NCBI RefSeq assembly: GCF_002894645.1
Contig: NZ_NCQY01000002.1
Location: 150,901-214,900 of the forward strand
Length of the DNA: 64,000 nt
Direction of reading: 5' to 3'
From: Salinibacter altiplanensis
GTDB taxonomy: Bacteria; Bacteroidota; Rhodothermia; Rhodothermales; Salinibacteraceae
Shown: in pieces, positions 19,616 through 27,692 of the stretch
How the letters are laid out: the number at the start of each line of letters is the position of its first letter
Numbering within the stretch: the stretch's first letter is position 1
Notes under the pieces: model-generated
The model's input: the letters and a program-made list of their open reading frames with translations, nothing else
Databases searched by the model: none
Told to the model about the DNA's origin: nothing
Made by a program: the position numbers and the translations under genes

Positions 19616-20614
19616 TCACTGAAGATCAAGGAAGGCATCTACGGTGTCGAAAAAAGGCCCCGGAGCTTCCCAATGCGGAAGCAGCCCTCCGGGAAGGGTC
19701 TCGTGGGACAGGTCGCGGGTGTTCGAGGAAAGGGTCGTGGAGAGCTGCTCAAACGACTGCACGGTGGGGCCGGGATTGGACGGGGTAAGGAGAAGGGTAG
19801 GGCGGTACAGACGAGCATAGACGTCGTCCGCGACGTCCGCAATCGAGAGCGTGCCGTCCACGAATCGGAGGGGGGCCCGGTGAGCCCCACGGACCTGGGC
19901 CGTCTGCGCGGCGTAGTCAAGCAGCGCGTCGGGAATGGCGTCGGGGGCCAGAAAGACCTGTCGGGCGTAGTAGTCGCGGAGCGATGCCCGCCGGGTGAGG
20001 CGGTGGTAGAGCAGTTCGAATGTGCCGGTGCGGTCGGCCAGCGCAAGCCCCAGACGGCCGGGCGTGGAGGGGCCCTGAGTCGGGGCGAGGCCGGTCGGGG
20101 AAACGAGCACAAGTCGGCGCACGAGGGGGGCAGCCTGCAGGGCCACCCGGGCAGCGTACTCGCCCCCCAGTGACAGCGCGATGACATCGGCCGGCGCGTC
20201 GAGCACGTCGTTGAGGACCTGGTAGAGCTGTCGTTTGTACAGCGCTGGGGAGTAGGTCCGCGAGCCCCGATCCGACCGCCCGAAGCCGAGCCAGTCGAGC
20301 GCGTACACCGGCCGGGTGGTGCTCGTTATGAGATGCTCGGCAATGGGCTGCATCTCGCGGCTTGAGGCGACGGCGTTGAAGCTGTGGAGCAGTACGACCG
20401 GCGGGCCGGTGCCGGGGCGAACGTAGCACTGCGCACGGCCGTCCGGGCCCTCGACCGGGCGTGGCTCCAGGTCGAGCGCCGGAGGAAGAGACAGGGGGGA
20501 CGGCAGGGTGCGTCGGTAGGCCCACCGGGCAGCGGTGAGTCCAGCGTAGGTCCCCATCAGGGCTGCACCGGCGGGAAGGATAGTGCGACCGAGAGACGAG
20601 GAGGAATCAGTCAT
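19616..20614 (-). CDS. Alpha/beta hydrolase, membrane-anchored
   Basis: A 332-residue alpha/beta-hydrolase with a hydrophobic N-terminal segment (ILPAGAALMGTYAGLTAARWAY) that may anchor it. The oxyanion motif is VVLLHSFNAVASS near residue 73, the nucleophile elbow is ALSLGGEYAAR near residue 146, and the C-terminal histidine lies in LPGGLLPHWEAP. The layout resembles chloroplast-type and Bacteroidota hydrolases of the MhpC group. It diverges from the tRNA-Arg gene and has a likely terminator 170 bases downstream. Substrate unknown. Confidence 0.82.
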   Translation of the reverse strand: MTDSSSSLGRTILPAGAALMGTYAGLTAARWAYRRTLPSPLSLPPALDLEPRPVEGPDGRAQCYVRPGTGPPVVLLHSFNAVASSREMQPIAEHLITSTTRPVYALDWLGFGRSDRGSRTYSPALYKRQLYQVLNDVLDAPADVIALSLGGEYAARVALQAAPLVRRLVLVSPTGLAPTQGPSTPGRLGLALADRTGTFELLYHRLTRRASLRDYYARQVFLAPDAIPDALLDYAAQTAQVRGAHRAPLRFVDGTLSIADVADDVYARLYRPTLLLTPSNPGPTVQSFEQLSTTLSSNTRDLSHETLPGGLLPHWEAPGPFFDTVDAFLDLQ

Positions 20615-20726
20615 CGAGAGAAAAGAGAGGAAAGAGACGATGCGTCCGAACGCCGTGCCGCCATCGGCGTTTGGGACGAATCCGCTCCCATCGTCCCAGT
20701 TCTATTCCGACAATCGGAGCCCACAT

Positions 20727-20799
20727 GCCCCTGTAGCTCAACTGGAGAGAGCGGTGGCCTCCTAAGCCGCAAGTCCTGGTTCAAGTCCGGGCAGGGGTA
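20727..20799 (+). tRNA. tRNA-Arg (anticodon CCU)
   Basis: The 73-nt sequence folds as a full cloverleaf: acceptor arms at 20727-20733 and 20792-20798 (first pair G-U), a D arm starting TAGCTCAAC, anticodon stem 20754-20758/20766-20770 with loop CTCCTAA and anticodon CCT at 20761-20763, and a T arm with TTCAAGT loop. Discriminator A is at 20799; CCA is not encoded. It reads the rare AGG codon. A small gene starts 31 bases downstream. Confidence 0.95.
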
Positions 20800-20830
20800 C
20801 TGTATTCTTCAGTCATCCACTCGCGGGAGC

Positions 20831-21043
20831 ATGGGCACCTGTACAGCCACGAACCAGGACGGATCGTCCTGCAGCAACGACGCGATGGACGGCAGCGACT
20901 ACTGTCATGTGCACCAGAAGTCGTCGGGGACGCCTCCTGCCCTCCAATCGAAAGACGAACATGGGTTCTGGCCCATGCTGGGGAGCGCCCTCGCTGTGAT
21001 TCTCGCGGTCCACTTTCTCCTCCAGTTTGTCCTGGCCCTGTGA
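20831..21043 (+). CDS. Small Cys-rich membrane protein (DUF5763-like)
   Basis: A 70-residue protein with an N-terminal Cys/His cluster, MGTCTATNQDGSSCSNDAM then DYCHVHQ, the pattern of small zinc-knuckle-like domains (DUF5763-type) that read Cys-x-Thr-x-x-Gly-x-x-Cys ... Tyr-Cys-x-x-His. The C-terminal third is a single transmembrane helix (GSALAVILAVHFLLQFVLAL). It starts 31 bases after tRNA-Arg and may be transcribed with it. Function unknown; metal binding is inferred. Confidence 0.7.
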   Translation: MGTCTATNQDGSSCSNDAMDGSDYCHVHQKSSGTPPALQSKDEHGFWPMLGSALAVILAVHFLLQFVLAL

Positions 21044-21090
21044 GGGCGACTGGCCCCGAGAGGCGCCTCCTTTTGCGGAAGGGGCAGAGA

Positions 21091-21876
21091 TCACTCCAGG
21101 GCATCGTCGATGTGGGGACGGAGGTCATCGATCGTCTCGTACATCCACTCGAAGTAGTCGGCGTGTTCGGCCTGGATTTCGCGGAGGGTCTTCCCGTCGT
21201 GCTTGCCAAAGCACACCACCACCGCGTCCCCGTCCTGCTTGAGGCGGCGCTGGTCGTCGAGATAGTCGCCCCGAATTCGTTGGGCGAGGCCGGCCGGCGT
21301 GCCGTCGATGTCGTGCTCGGCGAGTTGTCGCTGCAGAACCATCCCGGTCGCCTCCACGTCTCGGAGGGCGTCGTGGGCCTCGTCGAGTGTGCGGTCGGTG
21401 TACCGCTCGTAGAGCGCCGACAGGGTGCGCGGGCGCAGGATCTGCTCCAGGCGGTACGGGTCGAGGACGACGCGGTCGTCGGGGCCCGGAAGCGTCCGGC
21501 CGTGCCGTTCAAATTCAGCCTGGAGAAGGGGAACGTCGTATGCGAGGGCGTTATAGCCGGCTAGGTCCGCGTCGGCGAGCAGTCGGGCAAGGCGGTCGAG
21601 GTGGTCCGGCAATGGGGGCGCCTGCCGGACAGCGTCGGGCGCAAGGCCTGTCAGGTCGGTGACGGCGGTCGGGATTTCCTCTTGCGGGTCGACGAGCACG
21701 TCGAGGGTCTCGCCCAGCGCAGCTCCCTCGTCGCTCGGCACGAAGCGTTGCATCCCAATCTGGATGATGCGGGCCGTTTGAGGGTCCGTGCCGGTGGCTT
21801 CGAGATCGAAAAAGACGAGGGGGCGTTCGAGGTGGAGCACGAGAAGACAGTCACGGATGGAACGAGCGGCACACAC
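21091..21876 (-). CDS. DnaQ-like 3'-5' exonuclease (DEDDh) with DUF3820-like tail
   Basis: Exonuclease of the DnaQ family. ExoI motif is VFFDLEATGTDP at about residues 21-32, ExoII is LAGYNALAYDVPLL, and ExoIII is LDEAHDALRDVEAT with the His of the DEDDh type. The last 60 residues (VVVCFGKHDGKTLREI then YFEWMYETI) resemble the small DUF3820 domain of a KxGK-type module often fused to such nucleases. The start is uncertain: GTG codons at 21876 and 21840 are both possible and no ATG fits. Repair or RNA-processing role is inferred. Confidence 0.85.
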   Translation of the reverse strand: MCAARSIRDCLLVLHLERPLVFFDLEATGTDPQTARIIQIGMQRFVPSDEGAALGETLDVLVDPQEEIPTAVTDLTGLAPDAVRQAPPLPDHLDRLARLLADADLAGYNALAYDVPLLQAEFERHGRTLPGPDDRVVLDPYRLEQILRPRTLSALYERYTDRTLDEAHDALRDVEATGMVLQRQLAEHDIDGTPAGLAQRIRGDYLDDQRRLKQDGDAVVVCFGKHDGKTLREIQAEHADYFEWMYETIDDLRPHIDDALE

Positions 21877-21930
21877 GTCCTCATATGCACGACTCGGACG
21901 AAAGATCGCCGTTCCCTTGACCGGGGAAGG

Positions 21931-22401
21931 TTAGTGCTGGGGGAGCACCGAGTCGAGCCACTGCACGAGCGCGCTTTCGTTGTCCTGCGTGCGCAGCTCC
22001 AGAAGCGTCCGCTGGAGCGCAAATTCCAGGAGGAGGCTCTTCGACACGGTCGCTGTGTACCGGGAACCGAGAACCGACACAGCCTTCTCGAGCTGGCGAA
22101 AGAGGTCTGCCCGCACAGACCCCGCGGGGACGGGTTGTAGGGCGGGATTCGGTTCGGGAAGTTCCGACGGATCTGCCATGGAAAGGGCGAGCTTCTGGTC
22201 CAGGGACGACGCCTCCGTGGGGGCGGCGGACCCGCGGGACAGGGCTTCTTCACGCCCGGGGGAGGGGGGAGGAGGCGTCGTCGCCTGTTCGGTGGCATCG
22301 GTGGGAGAGGCGCTGTACACCATGTCCCGGTCCACCGCTTTCATCCAGCCCGGGACAGTGCCGTCGCCGTTGAACGAGTTGGGGGAGGACGACTTGCTCA
22401 T
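21931..22401 (-). CDS. Small protein linked to ParA, function unknown
   Basis: A 156-residue protein without recognised domain. The N-terminal half is low-complexity and Pro/Ser-rich ([18 protein letters not shown]), likely disordered; the C-terminal 60 residues are helical and conserved-looking (LFRQLEKAVSVLGSRYTATVSKSLLLEFALQRTLLELR). It begins 24 bases after the ParA stop on the same strand, so it is probably cotranscribed. Position after parA suggests a ParB-like or cargo-adaptor role, but no ParB motif or helix-turn-helix is visible. Confidence 0.7.
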   Translation of the reverse strand: MSKSSSPNSFNGDGTVPGWMKAVDRDMVYSASPTDATEQATTPPPPSPGREEALSRGSAAPTEASSLDQKLALSMADPSELPEPNPALQPVPAGSVRADLFRQLEKAVSVLGSRYTATVSKSLLLEFALQRTLLELRTQDNESALVQWLDSVLPQH

Positions 22402-22425
22402 GGGAACGTCGGAATCAGGCAGAAA

Positions 22426-23265
22426 TCACGCGGCAGTCGCAACGCGGGAGCGTTCCACGACTTCGTCGGCGAGGGCGAGGTAGTAAGAGGCTGCGTCGGA
22501 GGCGCCTTCGTACTCCATGATATTCGTGCCGTGGGTGGCCACCTCGTTGACCTTGGAGCGCCACGGAATGGCGGTCTCAAAGAGAACGTCGGAGTAGACC
22601 TCCTCGAACTTCTCTTGCATGTCGCTTACGAGGCCGGAGCGCAGATCAAGGTCGTTGGGCAAAAGGCCCAAGATCCGGAGGCTGTCGTTGTGTACCTTTC
22701 GGATCTGCTTGATGGTGTTCTGAAGCTGGCTGACGCCCCGCATGCTGAACCGGTCGGCGTGGATGGGAACGATGATGCCGTCGGCCCCGGCCAGGGCCGT
22801 CGCGATGCTGCGGCCGAGCGACGGCGGGCAGTCCACCAGGCAGTAGTCGTGTTGCATCGAGGAGCTGGAATTGCGCTGCACCTCGGCCGTCCGAAATTCC
22901 TGCACGCGACACCGGAATTGTTGGGGAAAGATGGGGCTCCGCCCGATTACCGAGTCGAAGCTTGCCGCCGCCATGCGCCGGTCGGAGGGAATGAAGTCGA
23001 CCCCCACGGACGAAGAGGACCGGAGCACGTTGGCGAACGCCCAGTCGTCGGATTCGTCCCCGTCCCAGGTGGCGAGGGAGTCGAAAATGGTAGCGTCGTC
23101 TTCGGTCGCCTCCCGCCCCATGAGCCAGTCGGTGGCGTTCATTTGGGGGTCGTAGTCAATGACCAAGGGGTCGTGGCCCTTGTGCTTGAGGGCCGTGGCC
23201 AGATTGACACTCGTAACGGTCTTCCCGACTCCGCCTTTCTGATTGATGACGGCAATGGTGTACAT
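22426..23265 (-). CDS. ParA/Soj-family ATPase
   Basis: A 279-residue deviant-Walker ATPase. The Walker A motif is INQKGGVGKTVTSVNLA at residues 6-22 with both signature lysines; Walker A' is VIDYDPQMNATDWL (Asp-Pro-Gln) and Walker B is YCLVDCPPSLG. The middle carries an insert (PQQFRCRVQEFRTAEVQRNSSSS). These proteins position chromosomes, plasmids or protein clusters. There is no parB next door; the partner is a 156-residue unknown. An in-frame ATG at 23280 would add five residues. Confidence 0.9.
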   Translation of the reverse strand: MYTIAVINQKGGVGKTVTSVNLATALKHKGHDPLVIDYDPQMNATDWLMGREATEDDATIFDSLATWDGDESDDWAFANVLRSSSSVGVDFIPSDRRMAAASFDSVIGRSPIFPQQFRCRVQEFRTAEVQRNSSSSMQHDYCLVDCPPSLGRSIATALAGADGIIVPIHADRFSMRGVSQLQNTIKQIRKVHNDSLRILGLLPNDLDLRSGLVSDMQEKFEEVYSDVLFETAIPWRSKVNEVATHGTNIMEYEGASDAASYYLALADEVVERSRVATAA

Positions 23266-23868
23266 GGCACTGTGGGGCATCGGCGAAGAACGAGAACTGT
23301 GGCAGCGAACACTTTGGAAGGCCACAAAGAGCGTTCCGGAGCAGGGAGAACGCGACACCGCGGGGGGATGGGCGGAAGAAATGGGAAAAAGTACCCGTGT
23401 CGATGGGTGTATATGTACGTCACTGGAGGTGTCCGGTCCGGACTCCGAGACGTTGGGCGTAGCGATGGCCCGCACAGGTCTTGTCCGACCCTTCGGTGCT
23501 GCGCACGGACGAGGTACACAGGAAGTAGGGAGAGGGGGCACGGTCCCCGAGTCGGCACGAGGCGAATTCACCCCGTGGCGCAGTGGGCAAAAATGTGGGG
23601 GCCGGGCGGACCATCGTGGGGCACGACGTTTACAACTCAATGTGTTGTTCGAAGATTAATCCCACACCGAGACACCGTGGGCGACCGGCACGAAGGGGCC
23701 CGAGTGCTTCCCATGGCGGCCCTGCCGGAGGGGTACAGAGCCCATTTTGGCCAAAATCTGCGACCCCACAGTGCCGGAAGTGGAGCGCCCGAGGTTCCTC
23801 CGAGAAAACCATCAGACAGTCCGCCAAGCAGCTTCGCACCCTGTCTCTTTCCGCAACCCTGCCGCACA
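23266..23868. other. 603-base divergent intergenic region
   Basis: Lies between the starts of parA (minus) and folK (plus). I see no gene with coding-like composition, no tRNA and no clear terminator. The part at 23390-23450 is less GC-rich and could hold the parA promoter. Confidence 0.5.
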
Positions 23869-24417
23869 ATGCCTTCTGCGTACCTGGGGCTCGGGTCCAA
23901 CAAAGGGGATCGCCTGAAGCATCTACACGGGGCCGCCGAGCGCCTGCACCAGCGCGATGGCCTTCGCGTGACGGGCGTTTCGCCCGTGTACGAGACCGAG
24001 GCCCACACGCCCTCGCCGGACGAAACCCAGCCCCCATTCTTGAACGCTGTGCTTCGCTTGGCCGCCGAGGCCACCCCGGACGTTCTCCTCCGGACCGCAC
24101 ACGTGGTAGAGCGGGCAGAGGGACGCGCTCGGGCCACCGAACAGCGGTGGGGGCCACGCCCGCTGGACGTCGACCTGCTGGCGGTGGGGGCCCTCACGCG
24201 AGACACCGAGACCCTCACGCTCCCCCATCCCCGCCTCGCGGATCGCCGGTTCGTGCTCCGGCCGTGGACCGATCTCGCGCCAAACTTCGTCGTTCCACCG
24301 CCGTTTGACCGATCTGTTCAGTCGCTGCTCGACCGGTGTACGGACCCGGCCGCCATTCGACGGACCGAGCACACGCCCGGGGAAGGGACATTTTCCTCCG
24401 GAGCTCCCAGCGTGTGA
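23869..24417 (+). CDS. folK: 2-amino-4-hydroxy-6-hydroxymethyldihydropteridine pyrophosphokinase
   Basis: HPPK transfers pyrophosphate from ATP to the pterin precursor in folate synthesis. The 182-residue protein starts MPSAYLGLGSNKGDRLKHL, the family N terminus. The catalytic segment RWGPRPLDVDLLAVG (conserved Arg and two Asp for Mg-ATP) and the closing LTLPHPRLADRRFVLRP motif are present. It is followed 87 bases on by the deoxynucleoside-kinase-like gene, a neighbourhood seen in other Bacteroidota. No other folate genes are in the window. Confidence 0.96.
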   Translation: MPSAYLGLGSNKGDRLKHLHGAAERLHQRDGLRVTGVSPVYETEAHTPSPDETQPPFLNAVLRLAAEATPDVLLRTAHVVERAEGRARATEQRWGPRPLDVDLLAVGALTRDTETLTLPHPRLADRRFVLRPWTDLAPNFVVPPPFDRSVQSLLDRCTDPAAIRRTEHTPGEGTFSSGAPSV

Positions 24418-24504
24418 GTTGCGGTCCTCCGGGGGCAGACGCTCCGCGCCGGCGGGCCCGGTCGAACCTGCCGTACGACATTCTTCTTGAACTCGCTGCG
24501 CCCA

Positions 24505-25158
24505 ATGCCCTCGATGACCCCGCCGGATGCTCTCGACTACGTGGCCATCGAAGGGGCAATCGGGGCCGGCACCACCGCCCTCACCGAACTTCTGACTGAC
24601 CGCTTCGAGGCCGACCCGGTGCTTGAGCGGTTTGAGGAAAACCCGTTTCTAGAGCGCTTCTACGAGGATCGGGAGCGGTGGGCCTTCCAGACGCAGCTCG
24701 CCTTCCTGGCAAGTCGGTTTCGGCAGCAGAAGGAGCTGTCCGAACGTGACCTCTTCCGCGATTTCGCGGTCAGCGACTACACGTTCGACAAGGACCGCAT
24801 CTTCGCCCGCCAGACGCTGGGCGGCGATGAGCTGCAGCTCTACGAGTCGCTCTTCCGTCTCATGGAGCCGACCATCCCGTCGCCCGATCTCGTGGTGTAC
24901 CTGCGCTCCTCTCCCGAGCGGCTTCTGCAAAACATTGAGAAGCGTGACCGGCCCTATGAGCGTGACATGGACCCGGACTACATTGCGGACCTCCACGCGG
25001 CCTACGACCAGTACTTTCGGCAGTACGGGCGCACCCCGCTCCTCGTGGTGAATGTTGCGGAGATGGACTTTGTGGAGCGTCCGGCGGATTTTCGGGCACT
25101 GGTGCAGCACATTGTCGCCCCGTCCGACGAGCGCACCCGCTACGTCCACCCGTCGTAG
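24505..25158 (+). CDS. Deoxynucleoside-kinase-like protein, Walker A Lys missing
   Basis: A 217-residue protein of the deoxynucleoside kinase family. Family features are FEENPFLERFYEDRERWAFQTQLAFLASR at residues 35-65, SDYTFDKDRIFA (the DRS-like base-binding region), the segment LVVYLRSSPERLLQNI and the LID arginines (KRDRPYERDMD). The P-loop reads GAIGAGTT (residues 17-24): the lysine expected at position 23 is Thr (codon ACC). ATG 24505 was chosen; an in-frame TTG at 24487 is less likely. Catalytic activity is therefore doubtful although the rest is intact. Confidence 0.85.
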   Translation: MPSMTPPDALDYVAIEGAIGAGTTALTELLTDRFEADPVLERFEENPFLERFYEDRERWAFQTQLAFLASRFRQQKELSERDLFRDFAVSDYTFDKDRIFARQTLGGDELQLYESLFRLMEPTIPSPDLVVYLRSSPERLLQNIEKRDRPYERDMDPDYIADLHAAYDQYFRQYGRTPLLVVNVAEMDFVERPADFRALVQHIVAPSDERTRYVHPS

Positions 25159-25203
25159 TGGCCCGGCTCGTTCCGACAGCACGGCCTTTCGACGACGCGC
25201 ACG

Positions 25204-25473
25204 ATGGAGTATCTCGCTCTCGGCATCATTCTGTACTTTATTCTGCGGACGTCCGGGAACCTCGTCCGCCTGATGGGGGGCGAGCAGGGCACGTCTTCGC
25301 AGGCAGGACCGGTGCACGAGTCCTCGCCCCGGCAGACGAAGTGGGAGGGCCCCTCGCCCCGGCAGCGGACGGGGACGGCGCGTGACGGGCCGACGTTCTG
25401 GGGCGAGGACGTTGAGGACGCGCGCTGGCAGGACCTCAACGGAGAGGCCGGCTCCCCCGACGCGTCTCGCTGA
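25204..25473 (+). CDS. Small membrane protein (DUF4834-like)
   Basis: An 89-residue protein with one N-terminal membrane helix (YLALGIILYFILRTSGNLVRLM) and a hydrophilic tail ending in DVEDARWQDL. The shape resembles the small DUF4834 proteins common in Bacteroidota. It starts 45 bases after the kinase-like gene on the same strand and its stop is 13 bases from the convergent tonB stop. Function unknown. Confidence 0.65.
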   Translation: MEYLALGIILYFILRTSGNLVRLMGGEQGTSSQAGPVHESSPRQTKWEGPSPRQRTGTARDGPTFWGEDVEDARWQDLNGEAGSPDASR

Positions 25474-25486
25474 CGCCCGGTCGACG

Positions 25487-26170
25487 TCACTCGGGCGTGC
25501 CGAACTCGAAGGTGAGGGTCGTCTGGCTTGAAACCGGCTGGCCGTTCTGCTGGGCGGGACGGAAGCGGGACCGTTGGGCCGCGACCAGGGCCGCCGCCTC
25601 TAGGCCATGGTCCAACTGTGCGACGGCGTGGACACGTCCCTCCTCCGCAAGCCGCCAGCGTTTGAGGACGGTCGCCTCTGTGACCCGTCCCGCCTCCGAT
25701 ACCTGCACGGCGACGCGGATTCGGGCCTGTATGCTCTCCTCACGGGCGGCGGCCGGATAGTTAGGCTGCACGGCCCGGAACAGGCGAGCGTTGGTGTCGG
25801 GCGTGCGGGCCGCGCGGGGCGTGTCGGTCGTGCCCTCCCGCAATTGGTCGTCGTCCTCGGGGGCGTCGACGGCCAGGGCGGACGTGCCAAACTCAAGCTC
25901 TTCTTCGATCACAACATTGTTGGGAACGACGTTCGGAGGCACCGGGGCCGGCGGGGGCGGCGTCTGCTCTCGAGACTGGGCCGTCGGCTGCACCTCATTG
26001 ATCTGGATGCGGTCCGGGCCCCGCTTCCCGAATGGGCCCTCTGGAGCCTGTGGGGCGGGAGCAGGCCACCAGCGTACGAGTGCAACGCCGAGCGCCAGCA
26101 CGACCGCCAGCGCCCCGAGAAGGCGTCGCCGGTACGCCTGATCGGACGTGGAGAAGGTAGAACGACGCAT
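25487..26170 (-). CDS. TonB-family energy transducer
   Basis: A 227-residue periplasm-spanning protein. One N-terminal membrane helix (LLGALAVVLALGVALVRWW) is followed by a Pro-rich linker and a C-terminal TonB domain starting QPNYPAAAREESIQARIRVAV and ending FRPAQQNGQPVSSQTTLTFEF, with the YP motif and final beta strand intact. It would couple the proton motive force to outer-membrane receptors; ExbB/ExbD are not in the window. It diverges from the car operon. Confidence 0.9.
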   Translation of the reverse strand: MRRSTFSTSDQAYRRRLLGALAVVLALGVALVRWWPAPAPQAPEGPFGKRGPDRIQINEVQPTAQSREQTPPPPAPVPPNVVPNNVVIEEELEFGTSALAVDAPEDDDQLREGTTDTPRAARTPDTNARLFRAVQPNYPAAAREESIQARIRVAVQVSEAGRVTEATVLKRWRLAEEGRVHAVAQLDHGLEAAALVAAQRSRFRPAQQNGQPVSSQTTLTFEFGTPE

Positions 26171-26389
26171 CGGACGGATGGGATGTGAGGCTTCGGCACC
26201 GTATCTTTAAAAACGGGGGCGAACATCTGTTTCTAGGCAGTAGACGCCACCATTCCCCAGTGTCGACACACGCGAAACATTGAGGGCTTCCGAAACGAGA
26301 CTTTGATCAAGAACGCTGGTTGCGAAACTTTTCGGGCAGCTTGTACTTTGATCGGCAGAATTTACGGTCCTCAATCAACACTGGGTGTC

Positions 26390-26452
26390 ATGCTCCCTGA
26401 CATTCCCCCCGACCCCGAGCCTTGCTCACCGGCACTGGCCTCATTGGATTAG
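26390..26452 (+). CDS. Candidate leader peptide of carA
   Basis: A 20-codon frame, ATG at 26390 and TAG at 26450-26452, reading MLPDIPPDPEPCSPALASLD. Six of twenty residues are proline, including a PPD triplet known to slow ribosomes. It ends nine bases before the stem of an intrinsic terminator and 80 bases before carA, so a ribosome at its stop codon would cover the left arm of the terminator. The ribosome-binding site is weak (GGGTG-type). No Arg codons occur, arguing against classic arginine attenuation. Expression is unproven. Confidence 0.45.
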   Translation: MLPDIPPDPEPCSPALASLD

Positions 26453-26461
26453 ACCTTCTGT

Positions 26462-26486
26462 CCTCCCCATTTGGGGAGGTTTTTTT
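26462..26486 (+). terminator. Intrinsic terminator in the carA leader (candidate attenuator)
   Basis: A 7-bp all-GC-rich perfect stem, CCTCCCC (26462-26468) with GGGGAGG (26473-26479), around a 4-base loop, is followed directly by seven T residues (26480-26486). The upstream neighbour tonB runs the other way, so no plus-strand gene needs termination here; the element sits between the carA promoter region and the carA start. Regulation by conditional readthrough is inferred. Confidence 0.8.
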
Positions 26487-26531
26487 ATGGCCTCAGGCGC
26501 CGCCGTCCGTCACCGATCCTCTACCCATACC

Positions 26532-27692
26532 ATGTCCCACACTTCGTCGTCCTCCACCGCCCATGACCCGGCCAAACTTGTTCTGTCCGACGGCACTGTC
26601 GTCTGCGGCGTTGCGCTCGGACAGCGGGGGCTCACCGGCGGGGAGCTGTGCTTCAATACGAGCATGACGGGGTACCAGGAGATCATGACGGATCCGTCGT
26701 ACTACGGTCAACTCATGATGATGACCCAGCCCCACATCGGCAACTATGGCGCCTCGGCCGAAGACATGGAGGCCGACGCGCCGATGGTGGCGGGCTTTAT
26801 CGTCCGCGACTCCCCTCGGCACTCCAACACCCAGGCCGATGAGCCCCTCGAGGCGTTCATGCGGCGCCACGGCCTCGTGGGCATCGCGGGGGTCGACACC
26901 CGGGCCCTCGTGCGGCACGTGCGGGACGAGGGCGTCATGAACGCCGTCATCTCGTCCGAGAACCTGGAGACGGAGGCGCTCAGGCAAAAAGCGAAAGACT
27001 GGCCCAGCATGGCGGGGCGTGAGCTGGCCTCGGAGGTAAGCACTGAGGGCCCCCATGTCTTCTGCGAGGGCACTGGGCCGCGCATCGCGGTGTACGACTT
27101 CGGGGTGAAGCAGAACATCTTGCGCTCGTTCCGCCGGCGCGGCTGTACGGTGAAGGTGGTGCCGGGCGACACGGACCTGAGTGACGTGCTCGCCTGGACC
27201 CCCGACGGGATCTTTTTCTCGAATGGCCCGGGCGATCCGCGCCCGATGGACGACGCCATCGAAACCGTGAGCGAGGCCATCGACACGGGGCTACCCCTCT
27301 TTGGAATCTGCCTCGGCCACCAGCTGATGTCACTGGCGGAAGGCATTGAGGTCTACAAGATGCACGTGGGCCACCGCGGGGCGAACCACCCGGTTAAGAA
27401 CCTGGATACCGAACGGGTGGAAGTGACAACGCAAAACCACGGCTTTGCGGTCGACCCCGAGTCGATTGCGCCGGAGGTCGCCCGCGTGACGCACGTCAAC
27501 CTGAACGACGACACGGTCGAGGGGCTTGAGTTCAAGACGTTTGCCGGCATGTCCTTGCAGTACCACCCGGAGGCCTCCCCCGGCCCGCACGACAGCCATT
27601 ACCACTTCAACCGGTTCATGGAGCTGGTGGCCGAGACGCGAGACGTGACGCTGCCGGAGAAAGCGACCGAGCCCGCGGTCGCGACGACGTGA
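26532..27692 (+). CDS. carA: Carbamoyl-phosphate synthase small subunit
   Basis: Glutaminase subunit that feeds ammonia to CarB for arginine and pyrimidine synthesis. The 386-residue length is normal. The N-terminal domain has MTGYQEIMTDPSYYGQ, and the C-terminal class I amidotransferase has the nucleophile in LFGICLGHQLMSLA near residue 265 and His/Glu in YHPEASPGPHD. The ATG at 26532 gives the family N terminus; an in-frame ATG at 26487 immediately follows the terminator T-run and is less likely. carB follows after 119 bases. Confidence 0.97.
   Translation: MSHTSSSSTAHDPAKLVLSDGTVVCGVALGQRGLTGGELCFNTSMTGYQEIMTDPSYYGQLMMMTQPHIGNYGASAEDMEADAPMVAGFIVRDSPRHSNTQADEPLEAFMRRHGLVGIAGVDTRALVRHVRDEGVMNAVISSENLETEALRQKAKDWPSMAGRELASEVSTEGPHVFCEGTGPRIAVYDFGVKQNILRSFRRRGCTVKVVPGDTDLSDVLAWTPDGIFFSNGPGDPRPMDDAIETVSEAIDTGLPLFGICLGHQLMSLAEGIEVYKMHVGHRGANHPVKNLDTERVEVTTQNHGFAVDPESIAPEVARVTHVNLNDDTVEGLEFKTFAGMSLQYHPEASPGPHDSHYHFNRFMELVAETRDVTLPEKATEPAVATT

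Noticed and set aside
19671-19690. GGAAGCAGCC resembling the SRP RNA core
   Set aside because: It lies inside the coding sequence of the alpha/beta hydrolase and the flanks do not fold like 4.5S RNA.
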